NCBI RefSeq assembly: GCF_026151205.1
Contig: NC_087072.1
Span: 19,018,103 to 19,082,102 of the forward strand
Direction: 5' to 3'
DNA length: 64,000 nt
Source of the DNA: Bolinopsis microptera
Lineage: Eukaryota > Ctenophora > Tentaculata > Lobata > Bolinopsidae
Shown here: one piece after another, positions 44,500-55,300 of the stretch
Position numbering within the stretch: position 1 is the stretch's first letter
How the letters are laid out: every line of letters begins with the position of its first letter
The notes under the pieces: model-generated
Seen by the model: the letters and a program-made list of their open reading frames with translations, nothing else
What the model was told of the DNA's origin: nothing
The model's database searches: none
Position numbers and translations under genes: made by a program

Positions 44500-45090
44500 G
44501 GGCAGGGATGAGCTTGTATGAGACTTCTGATAGCTGAATCTCACGTTGGTGTCCACCTTCTTTCCTTGGTACCCTCGTAGAGCAACAAGAGTTGTTCTCA
44601 ACATTGCAAATCTTATCCTTGTTCTCACATGTCTTACTACATCACAGTACCTTTCCTTCCTTTTTCTTGCAATGAGGTCTGTTACTCTGTTGACGAACTG
44701 CTTACACTCTTTAGACATTCCTCCAGATGTGAAGAATACAGCCGGGGTGAAGGTAGCCTTCTCCACATTCAACACTCTCTCCAAGTACTTGTCCTTCTTC
44801 TCGTTCTCGTTCTCTCGTATACTTCTTGAAGAGTTTTTGTCCTGTTTGATTATAAGCAATTGGGGTGTGAAACCCTTATGTCAAGAAGGTCTTATCAAAT
44901 GGAGTCCAAACTCCTCTAGCAGATACATCAAGCCGAACTTGGTCACCTGTTATAGTCTTGGGGTTGAGGCAGTCACCCTCATTTACCTTCTGTAGCTGGG
45001 GTTGAACTTTTACATCATGACATACCTCACGAAGCTCAATGTTATCCAGAAGCTGAACTGCCTCCATGAGGCGTTGGGACTACCACAAGC
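44500..45090 (-). pseudogene. Retroelement polyprotein C-terminus (nuclease-like), copy 2
   Basis: Minus-strand fragments of the family at 25,323 and 58,134. VCHDVKVQPQLQKVNEG and VRLDVSARGVW come in one frame (45,067-44,876). After a frameshift DIRVSHPN follows, then in a third frame NVEKATFTPAVFFTSGGM and RTRIRFAMLRTTLVALRGYQ. The N-terminal zinc-motif part is missing. At least two frameshifts make it non-functional. The order with the zinc-motif fragment at 43,968-44,237 mirrors that at 58-60 kb, so both pairs may descend from one composite. Confidence 0.6.
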
Positions 45091-46099
45091 AATGCTATCG
45101 ACTACACTAAAAGCTTATCTACTAAAACATATCAGGACGGATCAAGAAAACAACAATTACAAGAAACCAACAATTTTATTTAGTATCAATTAAAACAAAC
45201 AAAAATAAATTTTACATATAACTATCACGACCTTTAGTCCGTTTCAAAACGGAGGCTTATAAATATTATTATATTATGATTGTAAAATAAAGGATAAAAT
45301 TTTAAATTTGTTTCACTAAAAATTTGTTTCACAATAAAATTATGTACACAAATTTATGTTTGATTATTTCAGTTAAACAAAAATTCAGTTAAACAAAAAT
45401 TCAATTTTATGCCATTTATTACAGAGTAAACAAGTTTACAATAAATCAATTTGATATTTAAAGGAATCCTAATTCAATGTGTAGTATGGTTGTCACTCTT
45501 TAAATAGATTAGATATAGGTTGACGGGGCAAAGGAGTGTTCGTGCTGTTCGCTATTGCTCACACCAAACGGCAACCTAGTAAAATTTTTGTATGGACACC
45601 GGTCTCCATCACGATACAAAATTAGGATTGAAGAATTTATTGTATAACTTTTAGTGCAGTGGAGGAAGCGGTGTGGTGCATTAATAGAGTGACAGCCTAC
45701 TGATTTAGAGTTGTTTTTACGTGAGCATAATGGGTATATTTTTGGACCTAAAGGCTTTACTATGGCAACTTTAAAATTGGTTCTTTTAATCATTTATTAA
45801 ATATCACTTTAAAAATATATAAATCTGGAATCTGTTCACACTGTGAACCAGTCCTATAAAAAAAACCTCTTAAATCAAATATTTAAAACGTCTCAATAAT
45901 GGAAATAGTCATACAATTAAGAAATTTACCAAATTCTTAATATCTACCTTAAGAGAAAAATACCTACCTAAGTCAATGTCTACCTGTAATACACTAAATA
46001 TTAGGTTAAATACATAGGTGGTGGAGTCAGCACACATTTACCAAAATCAAAAATTTTTTAATAGGAGGAACCTGTGGGCCGAGAAGTGAGAACACTGGA
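45091..46099. other. LINE 3' flank and repeat pieces
   Basis: 45,230-45,330 carries, on the minus strand, GTGAAACAAATTTTTAGTGA and TTACAATCATAATATAATAA, sequence that also lies on both sides of the RTE-type LINE at 52.3-56.0 kb. 45,509-45,793 (-) is a 94-codon frame with a Cys/His pattern (YPLC...H...HC) vaguely like the LINE zinc tail; not called as a gene. The 3' end of the intact LINE lies somewhere in 45.8-46.1 kb, but I see no clear tail. Confidence 0.4.
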
Positions 46100-49000
46100 T
46101 TACATTTGTTGAAGGGGATTGTTTTCAAATGACAGCTGCATTATGTCATAATCGCTTGAAGTCCATGCTGAATCATTATAAGCATGTTGCAGCTTTAGAA
46201 GTGCCTTTTTCAGGCGACTTTTAGCAAGGCTAATCTTGTAGGAGTAGTCAAAAAGCTTAAGTTTAGGTGCAATTGTGCTCCAGATTTTTGTGGATCTTGA
46301 TATGAAGTCATTAGATGGGAGTTGTGAAATGAGAGTGGTTTCCTTTCTAGAAGATGGCTGATAATGCTGTTGCAGTGATGCTGGGCACCTTAATTTCAGT
46401 ATTTTAAAAACTTCCATAAAAGTGTGATATGTATATAAATTTTTGAAAGCCAGGATGTTTTGTTGCTTGAAAAGTGGTTTACAGTGCTCTAGTTGGAAGA
46501 ATGTATGGTCAAGTGCCTGGCTGTCAAACTCTCTTGTTCTTGCACATGTTAGGAACTTGTTTAGGTATGCCTCTTTATCACCAAAGAGGACCCGTACGCA
46601 GTGCTTCTGAGACAACCAGATACTTGCTGTCCTAAAGAGTGCTGCATCACCCCAAACTGAGATACAATATGTAAGGTGGGATTCAAATAGTGTGTGGTAT
46701 AGGTCTTTATGGAGTTCCTTCGGTACAGAGTCCCTAATTCTATTTAAGGTGGCAGAGGCATAGTTTAACTTTCGTTTAAGTGCTGTTATATGAGGCCCCC
46801 AGGAAAGCTGTTCATCAATAACAACTCCAAGAAACTTTGTTGCTTTGGTTTTTTTAATTGGAAAGCCATCAATATGGAGTTGAAGCGAATCTGGAAATTC
46901 TACTGGTTTACTAGCCTTTGGTTTAAAATGCATATAACAGCACTTTGACATGTTGATGTGTAGTTTGTTAAGGATCATATACTTTTTTATACAGCTTAGC
47001 AATTTGTTGCCTTTCTCATAAGCTTCTTCTACAGTTTTGCCATTAATAAAAATGTTGGTGTCGTCGGCAAATAGTATGAAAGTTCCTAAATCTGAGGAAT
47101 TGGAAATATCATTTATGTATAGAAGAAAAAGGAGCGGTCCCAAAACAGAGCCTTGTGGAACTCCATATTTAATGATGAGGTTTTCGGATTTTTCATTAAG
47201 GACTTCTGTGTACTGTGTTCTATTTGATAAGTAGCTTTTAATGAGACAGTTTGCATTGCCTCTTATTCCATACCTATCTAGTTTTGTTAGGAGTGTACTA
47301 TGGTCGATTGTATCAAATGCTTTACTCAAATCTATAAATATTCCTAGAACATGGTTTCGTTTTTTTATGCTCTCTTCAATAATCCTAACAGAGTAGTTAA
47401 CAGCATGGCTAGTAGAATGGGACTTGCGGAATCCAAATTGGTTTTCATCAAGGATATTTTGTGACAAAGCGAAACTATAGATACGGCTGTATATCACTTT
47501 TTCAAATATCTTACCAAATATGGGCAGAGTAGAGACAGGTCTGTAGTTTCCTACATCCTCTTCGTTTCCTTTCTTAAATATAGGAGTAACTTTCCCAACT
47601 TTCAATACATCGGGAAATACCCCGCTCATCATCAGTTTATTGAAATGTTGGGCTAAAACAGGGCAGATTAGATGAGCTGACTTTTTGATCACACGGATTG
47701 GGATATCACTAGATTTGCCATTTTCCAGCTTGGAAATTATTTCCATGAGCTCAGTATGTGAACAGTCAGTTAGGAATATAGAGTTGTTGTTGGATGGCAG
47801 GAGGTAGTCTTCAAATGTTGAAAATTCAGAAGCCTGTATAGGCAGGTCAGCTATTGATTCATTTAGAGTGGAGGCAATGGAGTTAAAGTATTTGTTGAAC
47901 TCGTTTGCAATAACCCTTCTATCTGTTATTTTTCTGTTGTCGATTATAAATGAGGGTTTGATACCCTTTTTACACTTCCCTCTGAGTTCATTAATGATTT
48001 GCCATGTCTTCTTACGGTCGTGCTTATTTTCTATGATTTGGTTGCAAGAGTAAGTATTTTTTGCAGTGTTAATTACAGATTTGAGGATCCTTCGGTATAC
48101 CTTGAAGGTTTGCTCGAGATCCTGGTTTCCATCAGGGTTTGCCTTAGTTTTAGATGTAATCCAGGCATCTTTTAATTCATGTTTTTTTTCAACGGCTGAT
48201 GAAATACTATCTGTTATCCAGGGGTTATTGATAGGATTCCGTTTAGTAGTTTTTGGCTTTACAAGTTTGCATGTTGAATCAAGTACATGATCAAATAATT
48301 TAGTAAAATCCGAGAATTCATGAGAAGTGTGGAGCTTTGAGAGGTCAGTGTTCAGTAGGGTTAGGAATTTATTAAGGTTGGCATTGCTGAAGTCGTAGTA
48401 CTGGACATGTTTTTCACTTTTTGGACCAACCTCGAATTCGATGTCAGTGAATTCAAATGTTGGAGCATGGTCACCAATTCTATCTGTTATACAACCTGAG
48501 AGAACACAGTTACCAGGGTCATTTGTGAGGATGTTGTCAATACAAGATGGTTTGCAATTTGGTCTCTCATGTGTAGGTATCGAAATAACAGGAGCGAAAC
48601 CATTTCTAAATAAGCATTCTTCAAAAAGAGTATAGTTGCCATGACCAGCGTCACCATTCACTTTAAGAAGGTCAACATTAAAGTCCCCCATTATACGTAC
48701 ACCAGATTTAGGGAGGAGTTTACATATGTGATCAAATGACTTAAGGAAATTATGAATGTCACCATTTGGAGGGCGATAGATGACCCCTGAGATGAGTGTG
48801 AGCTTGCTGGATGATTGAGTGATCTTAACAAAGATTGATTCAATATCAGGCGTGCAGTAGCCAAGATTTTCTATGACTTCTGCATTAAGGTGATTTGCTA
48901 CATAGAGGGCAACACCAGTCCCTTTCAGCTTGTTTTCCTGAGTGACCTGATAAAAACTGTTGTATTGCGGTATTCTGTATAGTTCTTTAAGAGGTTCATC

Positions 49001-49495
49001 TGTGTTTGTTTCAGCGATACCAATTACAGAGAAATTTAGTTCAATTCGTTTGAGTTCAACGTTAAGACAATCGAAGTTGGTTTTGTTACCATCTAAGTTG
49101 ACAAAGTAGGATGTGAATTTTGAGTGTGTGGATGAAAGATTACATGAGTTTTGAAGTTCCTTGACTACCCTATTAAGATCAGCTGTGGAGTAGCTCTGAC
49201 ATTGGTCTAGAACATTCGAAATTTTTTGAATAGTTTCGTCATCACATCCACCTTCATCATCGTAGAATTTATCACCACCATCACTAATCATCCCAGAGAA
49301 GGGGTTGTAGCGTGGTATCACGTTCAGTGAACAAACCTTACATACCCATAGACCGTTGGTGGGGCAGAAACCAGCTACTTTAAAACATTTAGTATGAATA
49401 GCTGTCCGACAGGCTTCACATTCTAGTAGGGGCTGCCCAATGTTGATGGGCCTTGAGCATGGCTCACAGACCTCCTTAATTAATTTCATGATCAT
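46100..49495 (-). CDS. LINE ORF2: PHD finger, APE endonuclease, reverse transcriptase (CR1-type)
   Basis: About 1,130 residues in one uninterrupted frame, stop at 46,100. I chose ATG 49,495 because it is the first Met; the frame is open up to a TGA within ORF1. Residues 22-67, counted from the open frame at 49,531, form a C4HC3 PHD finger (C22/C25, C38/C41, H46/C49, W62, C64/C67). Then comes an APE-type endonuclease with IAETN, YRPPNG, GDFNVD and a final GDHAP motif. The reverse transcriptase has QFGFRKSHSTSH, IDLSKAFDTIDH, GVPQGSVLGP and the catalytic FADDT. A C-terminal domain of about 250 residues follows. The protein nicks target DNA and reverse-transcribes the element RNA. ORF1 ends 13 nt upstream, suggesting termination-reinitiation. 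The sequence gives no sign of decay. CR1/L2-group membership is inferred from domain order. Confidence 0.9.
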   Translation of the reverse strand: MIMKLIKEVCEPCSRPINIGQPLLECEACRTAIHTKCFKVAGFCPTNGLWVCKVCSLNVIPRYNPFSGMISDGGDKFYDDEGGCDDETIQKISNVLDQCQSYSTADLNRVVKELQNSCNLSSTHSKFTSYFVNLDGNKTNFDCLNVELKRIELNFSVIGIAETNTDEPLKELYRIPQYNSFYQVTQENKLKGTGVALYVANHLNAEVIENLGYCTPDIESIFVKITQSSSKLTLISGVIYRPPNGDIHNFLKSFDHICKLLPKSGVRIMGDFNVDLLKVNGDAGHGNYTLFEECLFRNGFAPVISIPTHERPNCKPSCIDNILTNDPGNCVLSGCITDRIGDHAPTFEFTDIEFEVGPKSEKHVQYYDFSNANLNKFLTLLNTDLSKLHTSHEFSDFTKLFDHVLDSTCKLVKPKTTKRNPINNPWITDSISSAVEKKHELKDAWITSKTKANPDGNQDLEQTFKVYRRILKSVINTAKNTYSCNQIIENKHDRKKTWQIINELRGKCKKGIKPSFIIDNRKITDRRVIANEFNKYFNSIASTLNESIADLPIQASEFSTFEDYLLPSNNNSIFLTDCSHTELMEIISKLENGKSSDIPIRVIKKSAHLICPVLAQHFNKLMMSGVFPDVLKVGKVTPIFKKGNEEDVGNYRPVSTLPIFGKIFEKVIYSRIYSFALSQNILDENQFGFRKSHSTSHAVNYSVRIIEESIKKRNHVLGIFIDLSKAFDTIDHSTLLTKLDRYGIRGNANCLIKSYLSNRTQYTEVLNEKSENLIIKYGVPQGSVLGPLLFLLYINDISNSSDLGTFILFADDTNIFINGKTVEEAYEKGNKLLSCIKKYMILNKLHINMSKCCYMHFKPKASKPVEFPDSLQLHIDGFPIKKTKATKFLGVVIDEQLSWGPHITALKRKLNYASATLNRIRDSVPKELHKDLYHTLFESHLTYCISVWGDAALFRTASIWLSQKHCVRVLFGDKEAYLNKFLTCARTREFDSQALDHTFFQLEHCKPLFKQQNILAFKNLYTYHTFMEVFKILKLRCPASLQQHYQPSSRKETTLISQLPSNDFISRSTKIWSTIAPKLKLFDYSYKISLAKSRLKKALLKLQHAYNDSAWTSSDYDIMQLSFENNPLQQM

Positions 49496-49508
49496 AGTAA
49501 TGTGTCGG

Positions 49509-51245
49509 TTAGGTTGGACCAGTGGATCCAACCCTCTGTGCTGACTCCCTAGACACCTTTTCCTTCAGAAACACACAGTTTTTCATGTGGCTTACAAACT
49601 TAGCTAAACCTCTACTTCCTAAGTGAATCATGTCGTTACCCCTAGTGAATTTAACAGATAATAGCTTATTGTTATCTAAAAAACCATACATACCCTGAAA
49701 CCAAATATTAGGAAAACAGTTCTTTATCATCTCCTGTACCAAGTTGTTGTAGAGCATTATATTTTTATTCATTTCATGGATTCTTGATGGTAAAACAGGT
49801 ACAACAAAAATGTTAGTAAGTGGACACAATTGACGTATTTCCGTTAGTTTATTCTTCAGTGTTGACACTGCCTCGTGGATATCTGAGACATTTTTTACGT
49901 TTTCGCAGCGTAGATCGTTGGTACCACACATAAGGAAAGCGTTGGAGAATCCAGCACACAGGTGTGGATTGATGTCTTTGACACGGGCAGCCTTTACTCG
50001 TTTACCAGGGAAGGAATGACCAACTTTACCTGTACCATCCCCAAAGTTGACATCTTTGGTATTCGAATCACCGATTAAAACGATGCTTCGTCGAGACTGG
50101 CTGCTGAGAGATCTGAAGGTGATCGAAAATCTCTCCTCTGTTGAGGTATCATCAGATAATTTTGGCACACCGTGGCGGTACCAATTTTGTGAAGACCTTG
50201 TCATGGTGTAAAGTGAGTTAGACTTCACATCAAGCTTAACAGGATCTTGGTCTCTGTCTTGTTTGGACTCAAAAAGCACAGTTCTAGTTGCACCAATGGA
50301 GATTGTGACAATTTTTGAGTTGGCAAGAATCGTGGATTCATCATCAGAATGCATAGCTAGGTAGCTTTGGGATGGGGAAAGTCTGTCTGAGGAAGGATAG
50401 TGGTTAATGAGGACCGAGTTTGGCTTGTGCTCGAGTTGTAGTTCTGAGGAGAACCTGTCAATAATAGAAACAAGTTCAGGTGGGATGGGCTCCTGTTGTT
50501 TAGGGGGCTGGGAACCAGTGTAGCTGTAGGACTCTCCATATAGCCGGACGCTGTGGCCATTCTCTTCAATGAAATCTCCAGAGTCCTTCAGATAACCTAA
50601 AAGGTCTCCTACACTGCTCAATTCCTCGTTTGTCAGATATAACTCTTTGTACTGCTCGTAAGGCTGTTCAGGACATTTTAGATTTCTTTTCGTGGGTGAT
50701 GGAGTAACAGGTCTAGGTTGTTCTTTGTAGTTAAGCTGAGGGGATGCATTTGCTCTTCCTTTAAACTCCTGAATTTCACTGTTAAGGTCGTCTAGGCGAG
50801 CATTCAGGGATGTTATGTCAATGCTCGGGATTGACCTTTCAATGCTTTCTTTAACTGATTCACTTATCTTCTGGAGCAATGAAGTTTCCAGGAGGGTGCT
50901 CTCGTTGAGTTGAACTGCTGTGGCACAGGTAATGGCTTCTTCAGCAAGAATTTTTTCTTTTTTAGCAGATGGGTGGTTCTTAGGCCTAGGAAAGATGCAA
51001 GTGTAACACCAGGGACATAGCCATTTTTGGCTGATGCAGTCTAAATCACTCTGGGAGAGTTTATTGGTACCAGGTAGATTACCGCAAGAGGCATGCCATG
51101 ATTGTTTACAGTCTGAGCACTGTATTACCCAGTCTTTTGTTTGCAATAATTTTATTTCAACACTTGATCCCTGTTCAGACATCTCTTTGGGGCAATAGCA
51201 TTTCCATTTCAGATATGTGCAAATAGTAGAGGCTCTTACGGGCAA
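49509..51245 (-). CDS. LINE ORF1: PHD-like finger, AlkB-type dioxygenase, SGNH esterase
   Basis: A 578-codon open frame. Domains in order: a PHD-like Cys/His cluster (C16, C18, C43, C46, H51, C54, W75, C77, C80); a predicted coiled coil (about 112-165); a 2-oxoglutarate/Fe(II) oxygenase of AlkB type (about 235-380) with NHY at 281-283, HSD at 299-301, H358 and R372-x5-R378; and an SGNH hydrolase (about 386-560) with GDSN at 392-395, GTND at 441-444 and D538-x-x-H541. Esterase domains are known in ORF1 proteins of CR1-group LINEs. AlkB proteins demethylate nucleic acids, so this could act on the element RNA or cDNA; that is inference. The frame begins with TTG inside a MITE inverted repeat. 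LINE sequence proper starts at 51,223 and the first in-frame ATG is 51,182, after C16/C18. The true start is therefore lost or displaced by the MITE. Confidence 0.85.
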   Translation of the reverse strand: MPVRASTICTYLKWKCYCPKEMSEQGSSVEIKLLQTKDWVIQCSDCKQSWHASCGNLPGTNKLSQSDLDCISQKWLCPWCYTCIFPRPKNHPSAKKEKILAEEAITCATAVQLNESTLLETSLLQKISESVKESIERSIPSIDITSLNARLDDLNSEIQEFKGRANASPQLNYKEQPRPVTPSPTKRNLKCPEQPYEQYKELYLTNEELSSVGDLLGYLKDSGDFIEENGHSVRLYGESYSYTGSQPPKQQEPIPPELVSIIDRFSSELQLEHKPNSVLINHYPSSDRLSPSQSYLAMHSDDESTILANSKIVTISIGATRTVLFESKQDRDQDPVKLDVKSNSLYTMTRSSQNWYRHGVPKLSDDTSTEERFSITFRSLSSQSRRSIVLIGDSNTKDVNFGDGTGKVGHSFPGKRVKAARVKDINPHLCAGFSNAFLMCGTNDLRCENVKNVSDIHEAVSTLKNKLTEIRQLCPLTNIFVVPVLPSRIHEMNKNIMLYNNLVQEMIKNCFPNIWFQGMYGFLDNNKLLSVKFTRGNDMIHLGSRGLAKFVSHMKNCVFLKEKVSRESAQRVGSTGPT

Positions 51246-51978
51246 AAAGGCGTGTTTTCTGCTACGAGTTTAGAGACCTAACCGCTAATTGGACACAATA
51301 TTATGATGTCTAAGGATCGATAATATGTAAAGAAGCAATAAGATCACATTATTTTCTATTTGGTGTGAAAATATGATCTAGAACATAATCTCGCTGAGTT
51401 ATAGCTGTTTGAAATTTATGATGAACGCGCGGGTGCCAATTGATAACAACTAAATGCTTTTGCGCGTAGTGCGCGTCGAAAATTTGGCAAAAACGCTTGC
51501 GGAGTGACAATATTCAAACTTCGATAAAGTATATGAAGTGGGTGCTTCTCGGAAACGAAAAATTTAGGCGAACACGATGAAACTATTTTTGGGTTGATTT
51601 AATACAACTGCAAAAAATTATTCAAACTTCAAGCAAAAAAGTCAAAATTTTTACCACTTTTTTGGATTTTTACCCCAGAAAAAATAGATAAGAGGGATTT
51701 GTTTTATTTTTATACCATCTTGTGCGGCTGTCTTTCAGCTATCTCCATGCAAATTTTGCCGACATGCCAACAAAATTAACTTGCTCAAAATATCAAAAAA
51801 CATGGTTTTTTGGCCTATTTTTGGCCCAAAAATCGGTTTTTTGCGATTTTAACCCAGAAAAATCAGTCCAATCATCTTGAAACTACTTTTAATCGATTCT
51901 ACGGTCAAAAATACGTCTAGTAAGGTGTATCTGGGGTCCCTAGCGTATTGAGCAGACAATGCCCGTAAGAGCCTCTAC
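51226..51978. mobile_element. TA-flanked MITE at the 5' end of the LINE
   Basis: A 753-bp element with perfect 19-bp inverted termini GTAGAGGCTCTTACGGGCA and a TA on each side (51,224-51,225 and 51,979-51,980), as for Tc1/mariner targets. There is no transposase. The interior is AT-rich with GCGCGTAGTGCGCG and long A/T blocks. It sits across the 5' end of LINE ORF1. The left 0.3-0.45 kb recurs at 56,950-57,394. Confidence 0.8.
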
Positions 51979-51980
51979 TA

Positions 51981-52289
51981 AAAAGGGCGCAGTATTGAGT
52001 ATATAATAGTAACTTTGATGTTTATCGAACGTAGGATATTGTAATTGCAGTTTTATACTATTTTACCCAAACTTAAAATTTTTAACTTTTACTGTTATTA
52101 TACATTAAATTAAATCAATTGATGCAATTGGCAGAGCGCAAAACACAGGTAATGCAGAAATTGTCCAGCGCACTGCTACCAATATTCAGTTAAATCAAAA
52201 AAGATCAACAATCAAATATATATACATCAAGCCATCATAGAGACAGGGATAAAGTTGTAATTTAACACAGTTTGTGTTTTCTTTAGTCT
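51981..52289. other. Flank with a dispersed repeat
   Basis: No gene. 52,085-52,255 contains ATTGATGCAATTGGCAGAGC and following sequence that recurs at 44,365-44,520, so it is a dispersed repeat of about 160 bp, cause unknown. The piece next to the MITE may be the 5' UTR of the LINE. Confidence 0.4.
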
Positions 52290-52323
52290 CTTTGTTGTTT
52301 GTAGCGCGATGCACTACTGGGCC

Positions 52324-55300
52324 CACAGGAGGGGTGCAAAGAAGTGAAACAAATTTTAGTGAAACAAATTTAAAATTTTATCCTTTATTTTACAATCATA
52401 ATATATTGGTGGTTAAGGGGTTTTCCAAACTCCAGGGGCTCGTGAAGTGTCTTACACAACCTCTCCGAGCCCAAGATCCGTAGTGCGTGGTGAAGAGCCA
52501 CACCCTTCTTGAGGTGCCACTGTTAAGCTTAGTAGCCTGTTCTGGGTGATTCCAGTTAAAACAGGTGAACGGTAACAGAACACTGCGGCTCTAGACCAGT
52601 ACAGGTCGAAAAATATAACCGGGACATCTGTCTCGTTAGGACTGCATGCAGTTCATCGGGTGCGAAGGGCCAGCATCCCTTCCACCTCAAATAACAACGC
52701 TACTGAAACAACACACACATCAAATGGACGGAGTGCTACTTCCAATTCAAGGACGGATGTTCCAGCATGACGGAGGCTGGGCAAAGCCTACGGGACCCCA
52801 GTCGCCTGATGAGAAGAGGGGGTACTCGTCATCCGACCAGATTTATTAGTCAACAGATCATCCATGTTGACCCTGCTTCCAACAAATCAATCCAGTAAAT
52901 TATTGCAAACAGTTTTTACGTTTTGGAACATGGAACGTTCTATCTCTTGTCAGCTCATCTACACAGCTCTACCAACTTAGTAAAAACATTGATCAGTACA
53001 GATTGGATCTTTTGGGGATCACCGAGACTCACATGCCTGGATCTGGCACCACTCTACTGGACAATGGCAGTCTACTCATCCATTCCGGTAGAGTCGACGG
53101 GATCAAGAGACAGGGAGTCGGTCTCAGTCTTTCAAAACGAATCAGAAACTCCCTGATATCGTTCACTCCCACATCGGAGCGGGTTTTAAACTGCTAGGCT
53201 GCATAGTAAGCAAATCAACATCTCTGTTGTTGTGGCCTATGCTCCAACTGAGGGTGCAGAGGAGAGTGAGAAAGATAAGTTTTATAGGACACTCACAGAT
53301 ACATTTGATGGGCTACCTCGTCACGATATCAAGTTACTGCTCGGCGATTTTAATGCAAAAGTAACATCAGGCAGATATGGAAGTGAAGCGGTCATCGGTG
53401 GGGAATCACTCCATAGCTCATCAAATGACAACGGGACAAGACTTGTGGATTTCTGTGCGACGAACCAGCTTGTCATCGGGGGAACTCTCTTCGAGCACAA
53501 GAACATTCACAAGGGAACATGGCGGTCCCCCAACGGGCTCACCGTCAATCAGATAGATCATATCTGCATTGGAAAGCGGTTTCGTCAGTCACTTTTTGAT
53601 GTTAGGGTATGTCGCGGGGCAGACATCGGCTCCGATCATTATCTGGTTCTAGGACTGCTGAAAATCAAACTTCAGTCAGTGACAAAGATCAACGCCAACA
53701 GGCCCAATGTGCCTGCCATTGAGCGCCTGAGGGATAGTAATACGGTTTTAGAGTACAATGTGGCTCTTCAAAAAACCGATTTGCAAGTCTGGATAGTGAG
53801 GTCGACCTCGAGGATATGTGGCGTAATCTCAGTCAGACCGTCACTGATGTCTCACTGGAGGTACTATGCAAAAGACCCCGGAAGGCAAAGGAGCAACACC
53901 TGTCACGGAAGACCAAGGATTTATTGACTCAGCGGGCACAGTTTAAGCGCAAAGACCCAAACTCGGACACTAACAGGTCAGAGTATTCTAAACTTAATAA
54001 GTTAGTCAAGAAAAGCAGCAAGCTAGACGACAATAACTGGGCAGTAGCTCAGTTAGAGTAGCTACTGATCTTGAGGAAGCAGCGAGCAAAGGTCAGCAGC
54101 GTGAGGTATGGGCAAAGATCAAGAAGATCTCTGGTAAGAACAAGAAGCCTCAAGCACCTTGTGTCCGGGACAAGGACGGTAGGAAGATCACGGATCCCCA
54201 ACAGCAGAGGGATAGGTGGAAGGAGCACTTTACTGAACTTCTGAACCCCCCATCATCAAGTGTCAACCTTGCCGACCTTGATACAGTACCACCCCAACCC
54301 CACTTTAACTCTCTCTCTTGTTCGGATGGACCACCCACCAGAGACGAGATTAGTTATTCCCTGACAAAGCTTAAGAACAACAAAAGCCCAGGAGTGGACG
54401 GGATAACTAACGAGCAACTGAAGTATGGTGCGAGTGCTCTAGTTGATCAACTAGAGTGTCTATTCAAGAAAGTGTGGGAAGAAGAGACTGTTCCTGAAGA
54501 TTGGTTAAAGGGTGTGATCATTGTTATTGGGAAGAAAGGAGACACTTCAGTCTGCGGGAACAACAGAGGGATCACATTAAGGTCTACAGCATCCAAGCTT
54601 TTTCAGATGATTCTTCTTAAGCGGTTACATGCTGGTATGGAGTGTCTCCTCAGGGAGAATCAGTGCGGATTTAGACAGAACCGCTCATGTATTGATCAGA
54701 TTTATTCTCTCCGAACTATTATTCATAACTGTCTTGAGTTTAACATTCCTCTTTACATTAATTTTGTGGATTTCAAGGCAGCGTTCGATTCTATCAGAAG
54801 GGACTTTATTTGGTGCAGTATGAGACACTATGGGCTGCCTGAAAAATATGTCAGAATATTTCAGTCATTTTTTGGGGGTACCATGAGTGCCGTGAGGGTT
54901 AATGGGGAGCTGACAGACTGGTTTGATGTTAACTCAGGCACAGGTCAGGGTGACATTCAAGCACCTCCTGTCTTTAATTTCTGCCTAAACTTTTCTGCAT
55001 TTCTGGCTGAGACCAACAAGATCATCAGTCAAGGCGCAGTGCTGCAGAAAGAGATGAAGACGGTCGAGGAAAAGGTCATTCTGGACACCGATTATGCTGA
55101 TGACATGGCTATTATGGACAACTCAGGGGAAGGCCTACAGGAATCAACTGATCTATTAGTTCATTACAGCTCCTACGCTGGGCTCAGAATAAATGCAAAG
55201 AAGACCCAATGCATGGCTGTAAGCAAGTGCGCCTCCCAGCGACCTTTCATCAAGGATGATTGTATTGAGCCGTCGGTTGAGGGTGAACCCGTCGAGCAGG

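Noticed and set aside
50357-50569. 70-codon minus-strand frame inside ORF1
   Set aside because: Alternative-frame shadow of the dioxygenase-coding region.
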